Assembly: GCF_014212175.1 (NCBI RefSeq)
Contig: NZ_JACJVR010000002.1
Span: forward strand, 62,001 to 126,000
From: Cohnella xylanilytica
Lineage (GTDB): Bacteria > Bacillota > Bacilli > Paenibacillales > Paenibacillaceae
DNA length: 64,000 nucleotides
Reading direction: 5' to 3'
Shown: piece by piece, positions 48,313 through 58,500 of the stretch
How the letters are laid out: each line of letters begins with the position of its first letter
Numbering within the stretch: position 1 is the stretch's first letter
Made by a program: the position numbers and the translations under genes
Notes under the pieces: generated by a model
Seen by the model: only the letters and a program-made list of their open reading frames with translations
Databases searched by the model: none
What the model was told of the DNA's origin: nothing

Positions 48313-48622
48313 CTTCGTTACCTCCTCCCTTGCCGCCCGGCGGGTTGGCGGCCTTGTTGTTGATCTGCCCAGCAGCCGCCGCCACCAGGAACGCATTTGC
48401 GAAGGCGAGGCCATAGACCCGCCAATTGCCCCCGTCCGCCCCCAGCGCCAGCTGCGCCAACGTCAGGACCGCGAACGCGACGATCACCGCGAAGAGATCG
48501 GTCGGCAACCGCGGCACGAGACGATCAAGCAACGACTTCGTGTATTGCACGACGAAGAACGTCAGAAGGGACGCCCCGCCCATAGCAGTAAGAGCATCCC
48601 AGGTGAAGAGTTGTCCATCCAT
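48305..48622 (-). CDS. xhlB: Prophage holin, XhlB-like
   Basis: A 105-residue holin closely similar to the tailocin holin over its whole length (ASLLTFFVVQYTKSLLDRL, LPTDLFAVIVAFAVLTLAQL, VYGLAFANAFLVAAAAGQIN), differing mainly at the C-terminus (NPPGGKGGGNEGA). Three hydrophobic segments. Start ATG 48622. It overlaps the endolysin start by 8 bp. Such similarity between two different phage-type loci points to exchange. Confidence 0.86.
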   Translation of the reverse strand: MDGQLFTWDALTAMGGASLLTFFVVQYTKSLLDRLVPRLPTDLFAVIVAFAVLTLAQLALGADGGNWRVYGLAFANAFLVAAAAGQINNKAANPPGGKGGGNEGA

Positions 48623-48623
48623 A

Positions 48624-48881
48624 TTATCCAGACACCACCTTGATTAAGAATCCGAGAGCTGAAATAGCCACGCCTGCGAAGCTGATCGTCGTTGCGATCA
48701 ACCACTTGACCGTTTGTTTGTATGCGGACAATTCCTCGCGCAGTTCATCGATTCGATGATGCGCCGACTTAGCTTTGTCGAGGCCCTCTAGCGCGACATC
48801 GCGGGCGCTGTTCATCATGTCAAGCTTCGTCTCCACTCGCGTCAATCTCTGCAAAATCTCGTTCGTTTCATCCGGCAACAC
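48624..48881 (-). CDS. xhlA: Prophage XhlA-like lysis protein
   Basis: An 85-residue protein with coiled coil (ETNEILQRLTRVETKLDMMN), polar middle and a C-terminal membrane helix (LIATTISFAGVAISALGFLI). Same architecture as the tailocin XhlA. The GTG at 48881 follows GGGGTGGTGGG and is preferred to the start at 48917. It is first in the lysis cassette, 1 bp before the holin. Confidence 0.82.
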   Translation of the reverse strand: MLPDETNEILQRLTRVETKLDMMNSARDVALEGLDKAKSAHHRIDELREELSAYKQTVKWLIATTISFAGVAISALGFLIKVVSG

Positions 48882-48923
48882 GCCCACCACCCCACAAAAA
48901 ATAGCCCCGAAGGGCATCTATGC

Positions 48924-51900
48924 TCAAAGCGCATGCCAACGGAGGCTGAGGTCGAAGCTCTCAGTGGTCGAGGCGCTGTAATTGTAAAACGTCAGCTTCA
49001 GCGCGATCCGGCTCGCGTCCGCCGGGTCCGGCATGAGGTCGGCGTCATACAGCATCGTGTAAGTCTTACCCCATACCCTCGGCGTGAGGATGTGGACGCC
49101 GTACGGCGAGGCGTTTCGTTGCCCATTGACCATCCCGCTGCTGCCGGACGAATCCACGTAAGTCCCCCACACCGACCGGCCCTTGCCGTCCGCGTTGTTC
49201 GCTGCCTTGCGGCCGATCGTCAAGTCCGCGCCGTACGTATAAGCGTCATATCCGGATCCGTCGTCCAGGGAGATCGCCAGCTTGACGCTCCGCTTGCCCA
49301 TGCCGATCGGGATGTAGTAGGTCTGATATTGCTTCCCCGAGACGCTCACGGAGAGCGTCTGAGCGCCATTCGGAACGCCGCCGTATGCCACATCGTTATC
49401 GACGGCCGTGATAGCCCGCTGGTCCCGATAGCGGTAGTCGTGGTAGATCCTCTCTTTAAAATTCGGATACTTGTCGGTCGCATAATCCTTCGTGCTGTTG
49501 AGCGATCCGTCCGGGTCCTCCATACCGTAGCCAACAAGCATATAGCCGATCCGGAGGCTACCAGCCGGTGGATTCGGCGGATACAGGTTCCAACCGCCTG
49601 ACGTTCCAGCCGCCGCCAGCTGCACGTTGCCGTTCACGTCGATCCAGAGATGTCGGAACTCCCATCCATCGTAGTCGCCCGGATTGGTCCCAAGAGTCTG
49701 CCCGTTGAAGCGTGCGGCGGGAATCTGAAGGTAACGGCCATCCGGCATAATCGCGGTACCCGCGGAGACGACAATATCGCCTGTCGGCAGGTTCCAGAGG
49801 TAGACACTCGTCCCCGAGGAGTACGAGCTCGTTATGCCAGTAATGCCCGTCAAAGACGTCGCCGTCTTGCCGGAGTAAGATATGGCCCGAGGTTCGCCGA
49901 AGGACGCCGACCAAATATAGGCGGTACCGCTCGATGGCCATGCGTCCACCGTGCCGTTGCCCACATTGAGCGTCGTCGCTCCGGAAGCTGCCGAGGACGT
50001 GAGCGTCGTCAACATCTTGACCTGGCTTCGATTCTCGATCGAGATGATACACCCGAGCGCGATCCCGAAGCCGGCGACCGCATCAAGCCCTGCTTGCCCG
50101 ATCGATTTGACGCAATCCTGCATGGCCTGCCTCAGCGTCGCGAGTTTGTTCGTCAGGTCCGCAAACTTCGCATCAACGTTGGCCCGCTCGGCCGGCGTGA
50201 CTCGCTTGTCGGCGATGACGGTATCGATTGCGGCGATCAGCGCCGCGTAGGCTTTGTCATAGTTGGTCTTAGCTGTCCCGAGTGCTCCTTTAAGCGTCGT
50301 GTTGGTCAGGTACAGGTTGTTGTAGATGGTCTGGTACTCGATGTCGACGTCGGCCTTTTCCTTCGCGAGGGAGAGCTTGTGCTCGGCGATAGCCTTCGAT
50401 TCGGCGGTACTGATCAGGCCGTCACTAAATGCACCATCGAGATACGTTTCAAAATCGTTTTGCGCCTGACTCAGTTCACTGAGCTGCGTCTGCACCCGGG
50501 CATTCAGTTCATCCGCGTATGACTTGGCATTACCCTCAGCCTTCTGGGTGATGGATTGCATTGCCGCCTGAAATGCCGCTCGAAGCGTCGCAAGACGCGT
50601 TGCCAGAGTCGCGAACGCCGTTTTGACCGCCGTGCTCTCGGCCGGCGTTGTCTTCCCATCTGCGATCGCGTTGTCGATTGCCGTATTGAGCGCGGAAAAG
50701 GCACTATCATATGCCGTTTTTGCATTCTGGAGCGAAGCCCGGACCGCGGCATCCGTTAGGTACCCGTTCCCCATGACGTTCGTGTACTCAGAATCGACAT
50801 CGCTCTTTTCCTGCCCCAGCGTCCGCTTGTGCTCGGCGATCGCCTTCGCCTCTGCGGCCGAAATAACGCCATCCTGGAACGCCCCCTCGACGTACTGCTG
50901 ATAATCGTCCTGGGCTTGTTCCAACTCCGTTTGCTCCTTTTCGATCTGCGCGGCGCGGCGGGCGAGCGCGTCTGCTGTCTCTTTTTGCCGGCGCCGCATC
51001 TCGATCAGGTAGTCGTCACGATTTCGCTCGCGGAAGTTCGCGATGACAAGGCGTGGACGTTGCTCCGGCTGAAACGGGTACCGCTCATATTCCTGCAGCC
51101 GGGCCGACACGTCGTAGCCGAGCACCGCGTCGAGGACGGTAATCGTGTCGCCGACCTCAACCGGTCCGAGATTGACCGTCTCCGTTTCGTAAGTGAGCTG
51201 CGGGACTTCATACTGTGATAGGTAGGACTCCATAGTGGACAAGAGCTTGCCCTGATCTTCGATCTCCGGCCACTCTTTGGATGCCTCAAACGGGCGATAC
51301 CGGTCATAGAAGATCGAATCGATGTATTTTCGCGTGTGCCCCGCGTAGCCCTCGATCGTAAGCCCGTCTTTGCCGTATCCATAGAGGCGCGTAATCCGTT
51401 CGAGATCCGTCTCTGTACGGCGGATGCCCTTCATGTTCTTGCGGTACCGGACCTGTTTCCCGTTGTCCGCGCCCTTCCGGATCGCGAACGTGATTTCGTA
51501 ATTGTTAAAGGACAGCTCGGCCCCAAAAACGTCGCATAGCTCGTACAGCAGCGCAAGGCGAGACTTCTCCCCCCACTCCGAGATATCCCGGGCGCCGAAC
51601 GAGCCGGACACGACATAGGTATACGGAGTGCCGACAAGCAGCATCGACAGCATCGCCTCGGGCGTTTGGGCGGCCCGAAAATCGATATAGAGGTCGAAGA
51701 AGTATTGGCCTAACTGTAAGGCTACGTGATGGGCCTCAATTGTCTTGCTGATCTTTCCGCCCTCTCGAACCTCTTCAACTCGTTTGATCACGAAATGCTG
51801 GCCGTACTCGATGTCTTTCGGGAAACGGATCTCATTTCCCGTGATGAGCAAGTCGTAACGGCCATCGCCAGCGAGCTTCGGATATTGGAAGGTGACGAAA

Positions 51901-52001
51901 TACTCGCCGCTTAGCACCTCTCTTATACGAACAGAAAAAGCGGCCGGCAAGTATGCCAACCGCTCCACGGTATCCCATAATTCAAGGCGTGACCGGCTCA
52001 T
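48924..52001 (-). CDS. Tail-associated (Tal/spike) protein with duplicated helical region
   Basis: About 1025 residues. The N-terminal ~330 residues are a siphophage Tal/prophage-tail hub domain (SGEYFVTFQYPKLAGDG, FGARDISEWGEKSRLALLYE, KNMKGIRRTETDLERITRLY). Residues ~345-640 contain two copies of a ~150-residue coiled-coil unit with GAFQDGVISAAEAKAIAEHK and GAFSDGLISTAESKAIAEHK. The C-terminal ~370 residues are beta-rich and Gly/Ser-rich, likely the receptor-binding or carbohydrate tip. No catalytic motif is certain. Start ATG 52001 (GGCGGTGAT upstream) or 9 bp earlier. Confidence 0.8.
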   Translation of the reverse strand: MSRSRLELWDTVERLAYLPAAFSVRIREVLSGEYFVTFQYPKLAGDGRYDLLITGNEIRFPKDIEYGQHFVIKRVEEVREGGKISKTIEAHHVALQLGQYFFDLYIDFRAAQTPEAMLSMLLVGTPYTYVVSGSFGARDISEWGEKSRLALLYELCDVFGAELSFNNYEITFAIRKGADNGKQVRYRKNMKGIRRTETDLERITRLYGYGKDGLTIEGYAGHTRKYIDSIFYDRYRPFEASKEWPEIEDQGKLLSTMESYLSQYEVPQLTYETETVNLGPVEVGDTITVLDAVLGYDVSARLQEYERYPFQPEQRPRLVIANFRERNRDDYLIEMRRRQKETADALARRAAQIEKEQTELEQAQDDYQQYVEGAFQDGVISAAEAKAIAEHKRTLGQEKSDVDSEYTNVMGNGYLTDAAVRASLQNAKTAYDSAFSALNTAIDNAIADGKTTPAESTAVKTAFATLATRLATLRAAFQAAMQSITQKAEGNAKSYADELNARVQTQLSELSQAQNDFETYLDGAFSDGLISTAESKAIAEHKLSLAKEKADVDIEYQTIYNNLYLTNTTLKGALGTAKTNYDKAYAALIAAIDTVIADKRVTPAERANVDAKFADLTNKLATLRQAMQDCVKSIGQAGLDAVAGFGIALGCIISIENRSQVKMLTTLTSSAASGATTLNVGNGTVDAWPSSGTAYIWSASFGEPRAISYSGKTATSLTGITGITSSYSSGTSVYLWNLPTGDIVVSAGTAIMPDGRYLQIPAARFNGQTLGTNPGDYDGWEFRHLWIDVNGNVQLAAAGTSGGWNLYPPNPPAGSLRIGYMLVGYGMEDPDGSLNSTKDYATDKYPNFKERIYHDYRYRDQRAITAVDNDVAYGGVPNGAQTLSVSVSGKQYQTYYIPIGMGKRSVKLAISLDDGSGYDAYTYGADLTIGRKAANNADGKGRSVWGTYVDSSGSSGMVNGQRNASPYGVHILTPRVWGKTYTMLYDADLMPDPADASRIALKLTFYNYSASTTESFDLSLRWHAL

Positions 52002-52131
52002 TGCCATCACCGCCAGTCTGTTCTTTTATCAATTCCTCCCTATATTTCACTGGAACGTCCGATATCAGCAACCGCCCGGTCTGAACAGCAACCCGGTACA
52101 TGTTCAGATAAACCTCATTAAGCTCATTCAC
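51982..52131 (-). CDS. Small prophage protein, 49 aa
   Basis: A 49-residue protein, VNELNEVYLNMYRVAVQTGR, then LISDVPVKYREELIKEQTGG, similar in style to the short CD1375/XkdX-type proteins near tail tips. GTG 52131 follows GGAGGGGGTG. Its last 20 bp overlap the start of the Tal gene and its start overlaps the upstream small gene, so it is translated within the tail operon. Function unknown. Confidence 0.6.
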   Translation of the reverse strand: MNELNEVYLNMYRVAVQTGRLLISDVPVKYREELIKEQTGGDGNEPVTP

Positions 52132-52309
52132 CGGTAGCACCCCCTTCCTCCAGAACCTTGACTCTGTTCCTGAGCGAGTCAACCTCGGACATAAGCAGCG
52201 TTAAAAGCATGACGCCCATCTCCTGGTTGACTTGGAACAGGCTCTTCTTCGGCTCTACCTCAATCCCTTTGGTTTTGAGATAGTCAACTGCATTTTGCAA
52301 CGGGTCCAT
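52124..52309 (-). CDS. Small prophage protein, 61 aa
   Basis: A 61-residue protein, MDPLQNAVDYLKTKGIEVEP, then KKSLFQVNQEMGVMLLTLLM and a helical, acidic end. ATG 52309 has GGAGGTG upstream, 1 bp after the fibre-like gene. The central MLLTLLMSEVDSLRNRVKVL could be a coiled coil. It has the length and position of tail-tip accessory or anti-host proteins; no function assigned. Confidence 0.6.
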   Translation of the reverse strand: MDPLQNAVDYLKTKGIEVEPKKSLFQVNQEMGVMLLTLLMSEVDSLRNRVKVLEEGGATGE

Positions 52310-52310
52310 G

Positions 52311-54758
52311 TTACACCTCCAGCGCAAGCAACCTGGCTGTATGCTCGGCAAGAATTCGGTCGTGAATAGAGATTTGCGTCTCCGCGTCGGCCATGTCACG
52401 GACGAGGCCGTCCGTTACCGTCTTGGCGTTGGTATTGTAGTTGATAGTCGCGGCGATCGCGTTGACCGTCCGCTTGTACTTGTCCAGGGAAATGTATATG
52501 ACGGTGTACTCGGCTTCCCGATCGTATTCAGCTTTAGGGCAGTAGGCTGTTGCCCCACCGTTCGCTGACTCGCTATTCGCATAGTCGCTCCTGATGATCC
52601 ATTTCTTAGTATCATTAACGCCGTTTTTAAATACGTTGATGATCTTGTTCGTGCGATCTTTTAAGTTTCCGGCGCCCCCGTTAATGGATGAATGGTTAAT
52701 CCAGTAGTTCCCTGTATCGAGTTGTGGATTGGCTTTCTCTCGCACGACAATACCCTCGATCAACTCGACCATGTTGCCGCCGGTGTGCAGCCCGATCGCT
52801 CCCTCCGGCACGACGACCTGCGCCTCGGCCTTGGCAAGTTTGTAAGAGAGCGTCCCCCAACCTGACCAACCCGGAGCCTTATTTGCCGAGACCCACGATA
52901 ACGTGTTGGTTACCGGAGTACTTCCGTCGAGGACAGATACCCAAGACGTATAGTTACCGCCGTCATTGGCTGTAGCCCTCCACCCGTTGAAAAGTGCCTT
53001 CACGGCATTAGCGCTCGGATTAATTGAGGCTACCCACCCGGATTCTGACAGACTGACATTTACATAGAGGTTTCCATCGGGCGCAAGGGCAGCTTGGTCG
53101 GCCTTTGAGCCTGGGACTCCCGCATAGACTGCTTCGAGTACTTGACCAGTGTACTTTTCCACAATCGCCGTGTCCGGTTTGCCAATGACGGGGCAATAAA
53201 CCACCTTGTATAAGTCTGGATGCTGATCTACTACACCGCCAAACCAACCGAGTGACCCATCCAAAATAACGCCTGTCTTTGCCCCACGCGTCACTGTCCC
53301 AAGACGCGAGTCGAACGTGTCCCCTTCGGCCAGCGTAGTCGGGAGGTAAAGATAATCGTCGTTCCGCGGGACTAAGGATTCCGGAATCACGTTACCGAGA
53401 ACAAGCATCGGGTCTTTAAAAACAAATGTCCCTGCCCCCTGTTGATGGTTCGAAGCGAAGACTCTGATGCTCCTAGTTGCCGCCAGCGTGGTAAAAGTGG
53501 GGAGCGGTGCTGATCTAAGGAACCCACCGTTTGAATCAAGCTCTTCAACATACATTAAGTTCCCGTTGCCATCCCACCCAAAACTGTATGTCGTGTTGGG
53601 TAGGGCCGGCAGAGTGCAGGTGGAATGCTCAGCGTTTCCAGTCGCAGCCAATTGCAATTCATACGGCTCCAGAACTTTAGCATGAGGATGGAGCGTCCAT
53701 GCGGAATCGGTTACCGGCGGAATCTGATTGATCCCGACCAGCGACAGCCCAACTCCTTCGAGATGCTTGACGCCTTCGACATACGGATATTTCTCCGCCA
53801 GCTTGGCCCCGGTGTATTCCGGATCAACGTCAATCTTTGCGTATGTGGTGGCATCAACTTTGAACAACCGGGCTCCGCTGAAATAGACGGGGGTCGGGTT
53901 GTGCTGATGCAAGCTAATTCCAGCGCTCCCGGAAAAAACAGCGCCCGTGAACTTAACATAGAGCAGTTTCCAGTCGCCGGTGGTCCTTAGTTCTTGACTT
54001 TGTGCTTTGCCTACGGTGTCATCATAAACAATGATTTGCGCGCTACCGCCGCTTTCAACTTTTGCCCAAACCAGAACGAGAAAATAGTCACTCGGCCTAT
54101 AAGAGATGATTTTGTAAATCGACGAGTAAAGAGTCGCGCTCAGTTTTTGCGACTTCACGCCCTCTTTAACGTCGTTGTTAAGGCTTACCCCGACCGTTCC
54201 TGCGTAATTATAAAACCAGCCATCTGCGAGACCGTCGCCGTTAATATCTACCCCAAAGCCCCCGTCCTTGCCAAACCAGTTGACCAGCGTCCGCCCGGGA
54301 ATTACTACATCAGCCCCCGACGCCCGGTCCGTCGTAATCAGGTTCGGTCCCCGCCCGATTGCCTTAGCCTGTCCGGCCTCGTCGATCTGCTGGCGGTGAA
54401 TCTCGCGGATCAGCACGCCCGGCGTCTGCCTCGATACCCCATCAGCGCCGAGCCGCATATCGTCGATCGCCGTATTGCCGCTGCCCGACTGGCCGACGAT
54501 GTTGTTGACTTGAGCTTGGAGCATGTCCGTCTTCTGCTTGACGCTCTGGCCGGGCACATACTGGATCTGGTCCGCGGTATGGGCGACCGGGGCGGTCGCG
54601 TGGGCGGCATCGGCCGCGATCCGCGCCTGCTGCTCTGCCGTGAGCTGTGCTTGCAAGGACGCGAGGTCGGAATCGGCCCGTTTCCAGTTTCGATTGTGCT
54701 TCTCCGCGTCATCGACTTCCAACGTCAATGGGATCGTTTCAAATCTACCGTTTGCCAC
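52311..54758 (-). CDS. Tail tip / baseplate appendage protein
   Basis: An 815-residue structural protein. The N-terminal ~130 residues are helical (NRNWKRADSDLASLQAQLTA, then VNNIVGQSGSGNTAIDDMRL, shared with many Bacillota phage appendage proteins). Next come jelly-roll-like beta modules (FGVDINGDGLADGWFYNYAG), a middle domain with WYLPTTLAEGD-like segments and a C-terminal coiled coil (ADAETQISIHDRILAEHTAR). Probably carries carbohydrate-binding modules for adsorption. Start 54758, 15 bp after the Dit gene. Exact subfamily unknown. Confidence 0.7.
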   Translation of the reverse strand: MANGRFETIPLTLEVDDAEKHNRNWKRADSDLASLQAQLTAEQQARIAADAAHATAPVAHTADQIQYVPGQSVKQKTDMLQAQVNNIVGQSGSGNTAIDDMRLGADGVSRQTPGVLIREIHRQQIDEAGQAKAIGRGPNLITTDRASGADVVIPGRTLVNWFGKDGGFGVDINGDGLADGWFYNYAGTVGVSLNNDVKEGVKSQKLSATLYSSIYKIISYRPSDYFLVLVWAKVESGGSAQIIVYDDTVGKAQSQELRTTGDWKLLYVKFTGAVFSGSAGISLHQHNPTPVYFSGARLFKVDATTYAKIDVDPEYTGAKLAEKYPYVEGVKHLEGVGLSLVGINQIPPVTDSAWTLHPHAKVLEPYELQLAATGNAEHSTCTLPALPNTTYSFGWDGNGNLMYVEELDSNGGFLRSAPLPTFTTLAATRSIRVFASNHQQGAGTFVFKDPMLVLGNVIPESLVPRNDDYLYLPTTLAEGDTFDSRLGTVTRGAKTGVILDGSLGWFGGVVDQHPDLYKVVYCPVIGKPDTAIVEKYTGQVLEAVYAGVPGSKADQAALAPDGNLYVNVSLSESGWVASINPSANAVKALFNGWRATANDGGNYTSWVSVLDGSTPVTNTLSWVSANKAPGWSGWGTLSYKLAKAEAQVVVPEGAIGLHTGGNMVELIEGIVVREKANPQLDTGNYWINHSSINGGAGNLKDRTNKIINVFKNGVNDTKKWIIRSDYANSESANGGATAYCPKAEYDREAEYTVIYISLDKYKRTVNAIAATINYNTNAKTVTDGLVRDMADAETQISIHDRILAEHTARLLALEV

Positions 54759-54773
54759 GGTGCATCCCCTCTC

Positions 54774-55598
54774 TCAATACAAGTAGGTATGACGAAAAAT
54801 AAAAGCGACCGTCAGGCTAGGGGCGGTCGCGGTGATGGATATATTGTTGTCGCCTTCTACGAGGCGCGGGAAGATACCGGAGTGGGCGCGGGTGATATCT
54901 GTCCCGTTCCGGATTACAACTTGCTCCAGCGGCGCACAGCGAACCTCCACTACATCCCCGGCGGCCATTATGACAGATAATGTGCATTGCTCCCCGGTCG
55001 TCTCGTTGCGGATGGTAATATTTGAGCCGGAGCCGGTTAGTCGGATGACGGGATATGCTTCGTGGGTTCCGGCATGGTAGACGACGAGCGCTTTTGGCGA
55101 AGACGTAACCAGGAACGAATACCTCCCGCCACCATACCTGAAGCCCATACCGTACGTGTAGCCCTGACCGTAGGCAATCGGCGTCCCAGTGTCCGTAACG
55201 GACTCTGAAAATGGGAAAAATGCCTTGAACGGCAGCGTGAACGTCCCAAGCGTCGCCATTTTTTCGATCGGGATCTGGCCGTTGTATTTGCACATCCAGC
55301 GTTTCCCGGTCATACGGTCGAGGATGAGCGGCTTGACGCCAGCTCGGGCATTGAACACCTTGGCGATCTTCTGCAATCGGATCTGATAGTCCGTCTCGTC
55401 AGAAGCGAGCATCGTCACTTCGAGTTCGATCATTCGAGGTCCATACTCGGTTAGCAGATCGATCGTGCCGTCGAGACCTGGAATCTCCTCCTCGGACTGC
55501 CGCGTCTCGGGGAGCAAAGGGATGTTCGCCTTCGTCACCAGCAGTCCCAACGACGAAAAGGCCACGCCACCGAACGTGGCCCCTCCATTATCAATCAT
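54774..55598 (-). CDS. Distal tail protein (Dit, SPP1 gp19.1-like)
   Basis: A 274-residue Dit protein: N-terminal FGGVAFSSLGLLVTKANIPL, EEIPGLDGTIDLLTEYGPRM, then TLGTFTLPFKAFFPFSES closing the ring domain and a C-terminal galectin-like part (EAYPVIRLTGSGSNITIRNE). Hexamers link the tail tube to the tip. ATG 55598 with GGGGAGGG upstream overlaps the tape-measure stop by 8 bp. Confidence 0.88.
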   Translation of the reverse strand: MIDNGGATFGGVAFSSLGLLVTKANIPLLPETRQSEEEIPGLDGTIDLLTEYGPRMIELEVTMLASDETDYQIRLQKIAKVFNARAGVKPLILDRMTGKRWMCKYNGQIPIEKMATLGTFTLPFKAFFPFSESVTDTGTPIAYGQGYTYGMGFRYGGGRYSFLVTSSPKALVVYHAGTHEAYPVIRLTGSGSNITIRNETTGEQCTLSVIMAAGDVVEVRCAPLEQVVIRNGTDITRAHSGIFPRLVEGDNNISITATAPSLTVAFIFRHTYLY

Positions 55599-58500
55599 CC
55601 AAGCGCCCTCCCCTCGCATACAGCTTCCGCGCCAGGCTCTCTTGCTCCCGATTGTACGTCTTAATGTCAGCCTCGTCTTCCAGCAGAACGTCTCCGCTAT
55701 GCTCGATCAACGGTCCGTAATAATTGTGGATCGTATCCCCGCCACCCGCGCCTGCGGTAACGAGGCTTCCGACTTGCTTCGGCGTCAGCACAGGCTCGCC
55801 GATGCGAAGAATGGCGGCCAGCTCGTCAGGTAATAACCGATCCTCGCTCCGGAAGTTGGCGACCCCTGCAATCCCGCCGGTATGATAGAGGGGCTTGCCG
55901 CTCGCATCGCTCCAGACACCTGTCCCACTATTCTTGGTTGCCCCAATCGATGCCCCTAACTTCTCGTTTGCCGCCTCAAGAGCCTTCCGCTCGGCGGCGG
56001 ACGCCGTTTTCCAGGCGTCGCTATTGGCCTGCATCTTCGCGATGGTCGACGTCTTAACCGACGAAGCCGCGGATGCTGCTGCCGAACCCAAGGTGCCGTT
56101 CGGAATCGAAGGCGATGGCGAATTGCCTCCTCCTCCGGATGAACCGCTAGACGGCGCAGAAGGAACGCTCATGCCGTTCAGTTTCGCGTATTCGGCGATC
56201 AGCGCCTGCAATTCTGTCCGAATCTTATCGTTCGTGGCTCTGAACGCTTTATACCGGTCGTCCTCTAGCAGTTGGTAAAGCTTAATCGCGTTGCCCTTGT
56301 AATCATCGATGAGCTGTTCAAGGTCGTCGTACCAAGATTCAATGTCCTCCTTCTGCCGGTCCAGCGCTTCAAGCTTCTGCGTCCGCTCCTTGTCAAGCGC
56401 CCTCTTCTGGTCATCGACGTCCATCTGACGGAGCTTCTCTTGCAACTCCTGCAAATGCTTCTGACCAGCCTCCGAGGTTGCGTTCTTGTACTTGGCGATC
56501 TCGTCGAGTAGGCTTCCCCGCTCCCGTTGCCGTTCGGATTCGTCGATCGCTTCCTGCTGGTCGTCGTAAAACTTTTCGATGGCCCGGCGGCGCTCGTCGA
56601 GCGCATCGAGCTCGGCCTTCTTGGCTTTACTGATCGCGTCGGTCGTCGTCTTGAGCAGATCCTTGGCGTCTTGCTCCTGCTGCTTGGCGGCTTCCTCCTG
56701 CGCCTTCTCTGCGGCCTTCATGAGCGACACCTTGAGGTTGTAAACCTGAGTATCCGCCTGCTTGTAGAATTCCGAGTCCTTTTCATAACGGTTCCGGACC
56801 CGTGTCCACGCCTCCAGCTTCATTTGAGTGATTTCGTCCTCACTCTTACCGGCCAGCGTCATACGCCGTTCTTCCTGCGTAATCCACTCGGTTGATGCTT
56901 CATATCGGGCTTTCGCGGCAGCCTCATCTTTCTTTTTTTGCTCTTCAATCCGCTTTTTCTCATCATCGGCCATCTGATCTTTTAGCTTCTTAATTCGGAC
57001 TTCGACATCCATCCGGATCTCGCCATTCTTCTTGTAGCGCTCCTCCAGCTTTTGCAAAGATGCAAGCTCCTGCTGTTCGGTCATTTGGTTCATGTCGCGC
57101 TTATACTGAATGTATTTGAGTGAGCGCTGATAGTCCTCTTGCTGAATCTCGGCAAGGGATTTCGTTTTTTTTGTTTTGCCCTTATCCCCGCTCGTTGCTG
57201 ATGCCGGTTTTGCTCGGAACTGATCCCAGTCCTTAACGGTCAAAGCATCGATTTCTTTTGTTGCCTCGTTTATGTTGAAACGATCCGTATTTATTTGCTC
57301 AGTCAAGCGCCTCTTTTCCCTATTAAAGGTATCTCCCCATAACTTTGTTGAGCTGTCATAGAGTTCTTGGGGGACATAGTCTGGCTTTTTGGCTGTTTTC
57401 GCATCTTTTTCGGTCTTATCGATTAAATCAATGGTCTCCTGTGCGATACGAATCCGTTCATTCGCTTCTTTCTTAGCAATTTCCAATGTTCTCTTGGCTG
57501 CATCCGCCGCGGCGTTTACGCGATTCCGCTCACCGGAAATGTACGCATCGAGAGCTTCTTTATTTTTGATGTGCCATCGGTTCTCTTCGTCCAGTTGAAC
57601 GAGCAGATCCGGGTACTCCGCTTTCAGTTTCTTTGTGATCTCCGCGAGTTGCGCTTTTTGTTGCTCAGACAGCTTTTCCTTCTTGTTCAACTCGTCGTAT
57701 TGTTTGATCAGGTCTTTCATTTGCGACACATTGTCGACCTGCGCAACCGTCTGCTGCATCTGCGATCTGGTCAGATCTACAAGGGCGCCGAGAGCTCCTT
57801 TCGAAGCTTCTTTCATCTTATCGAGGGATGCCTTTGCCTCGTCAACGTTGGAGTAGTCCATGTCCTTCAATTCTTTGTCGACGGCACGGATCTGATCTGC
57901 AAGTTCCATCATGGCCTGCGTGTTCTCGATAGATCCTTGACCACTTTGTGCGGATTCTAGGCGGTCATTGTATTCCTTCTCCAGCTCGTTTCGCTTCTCG
58001 AGAACTTCGTTTAGCTGCTCAATGTTCTTTTGCATCTTCTGGTATTGATCAGCTGTAATGTTCGCCGGTGAAGTAGCAAGAGCCGCGTTTAGTTCCTGTT
58101 GATTCTTGGCGAATTCTTTAGATGCTTCCGAGGCGGAATGAGCAGCGAAAGCATATGCCCCTAACCCGGTAGCTAAAGCGCCAAGAGCTGTCAAGACTAG
58201 AGACCATGGGCCCATTGCTGCTTTAAGAGCGTTAAATGTTACCGTAAGCGCCCCAACAATAGCTATGAAGCCCGTAAACGCCACTGAAGCGGCTCCCACC
58301 CCCGCAACCACTTCCTTGTTCTCATCCGCGAACAACGCAAAATGGCGAATGGTCGGCGTCAACGTCTCCATCAGGTCTTGAAGGACAGGGATAAACGATT
58401 CTCCGAGCTCGACTCGCGCTTCTTGCATCGTCTGGTTAAAAGTCGCTTGCGTGCCTGTATAGCCCGTCATGGCTGAGTCAGCGTTTCCCGCGAACATGGC

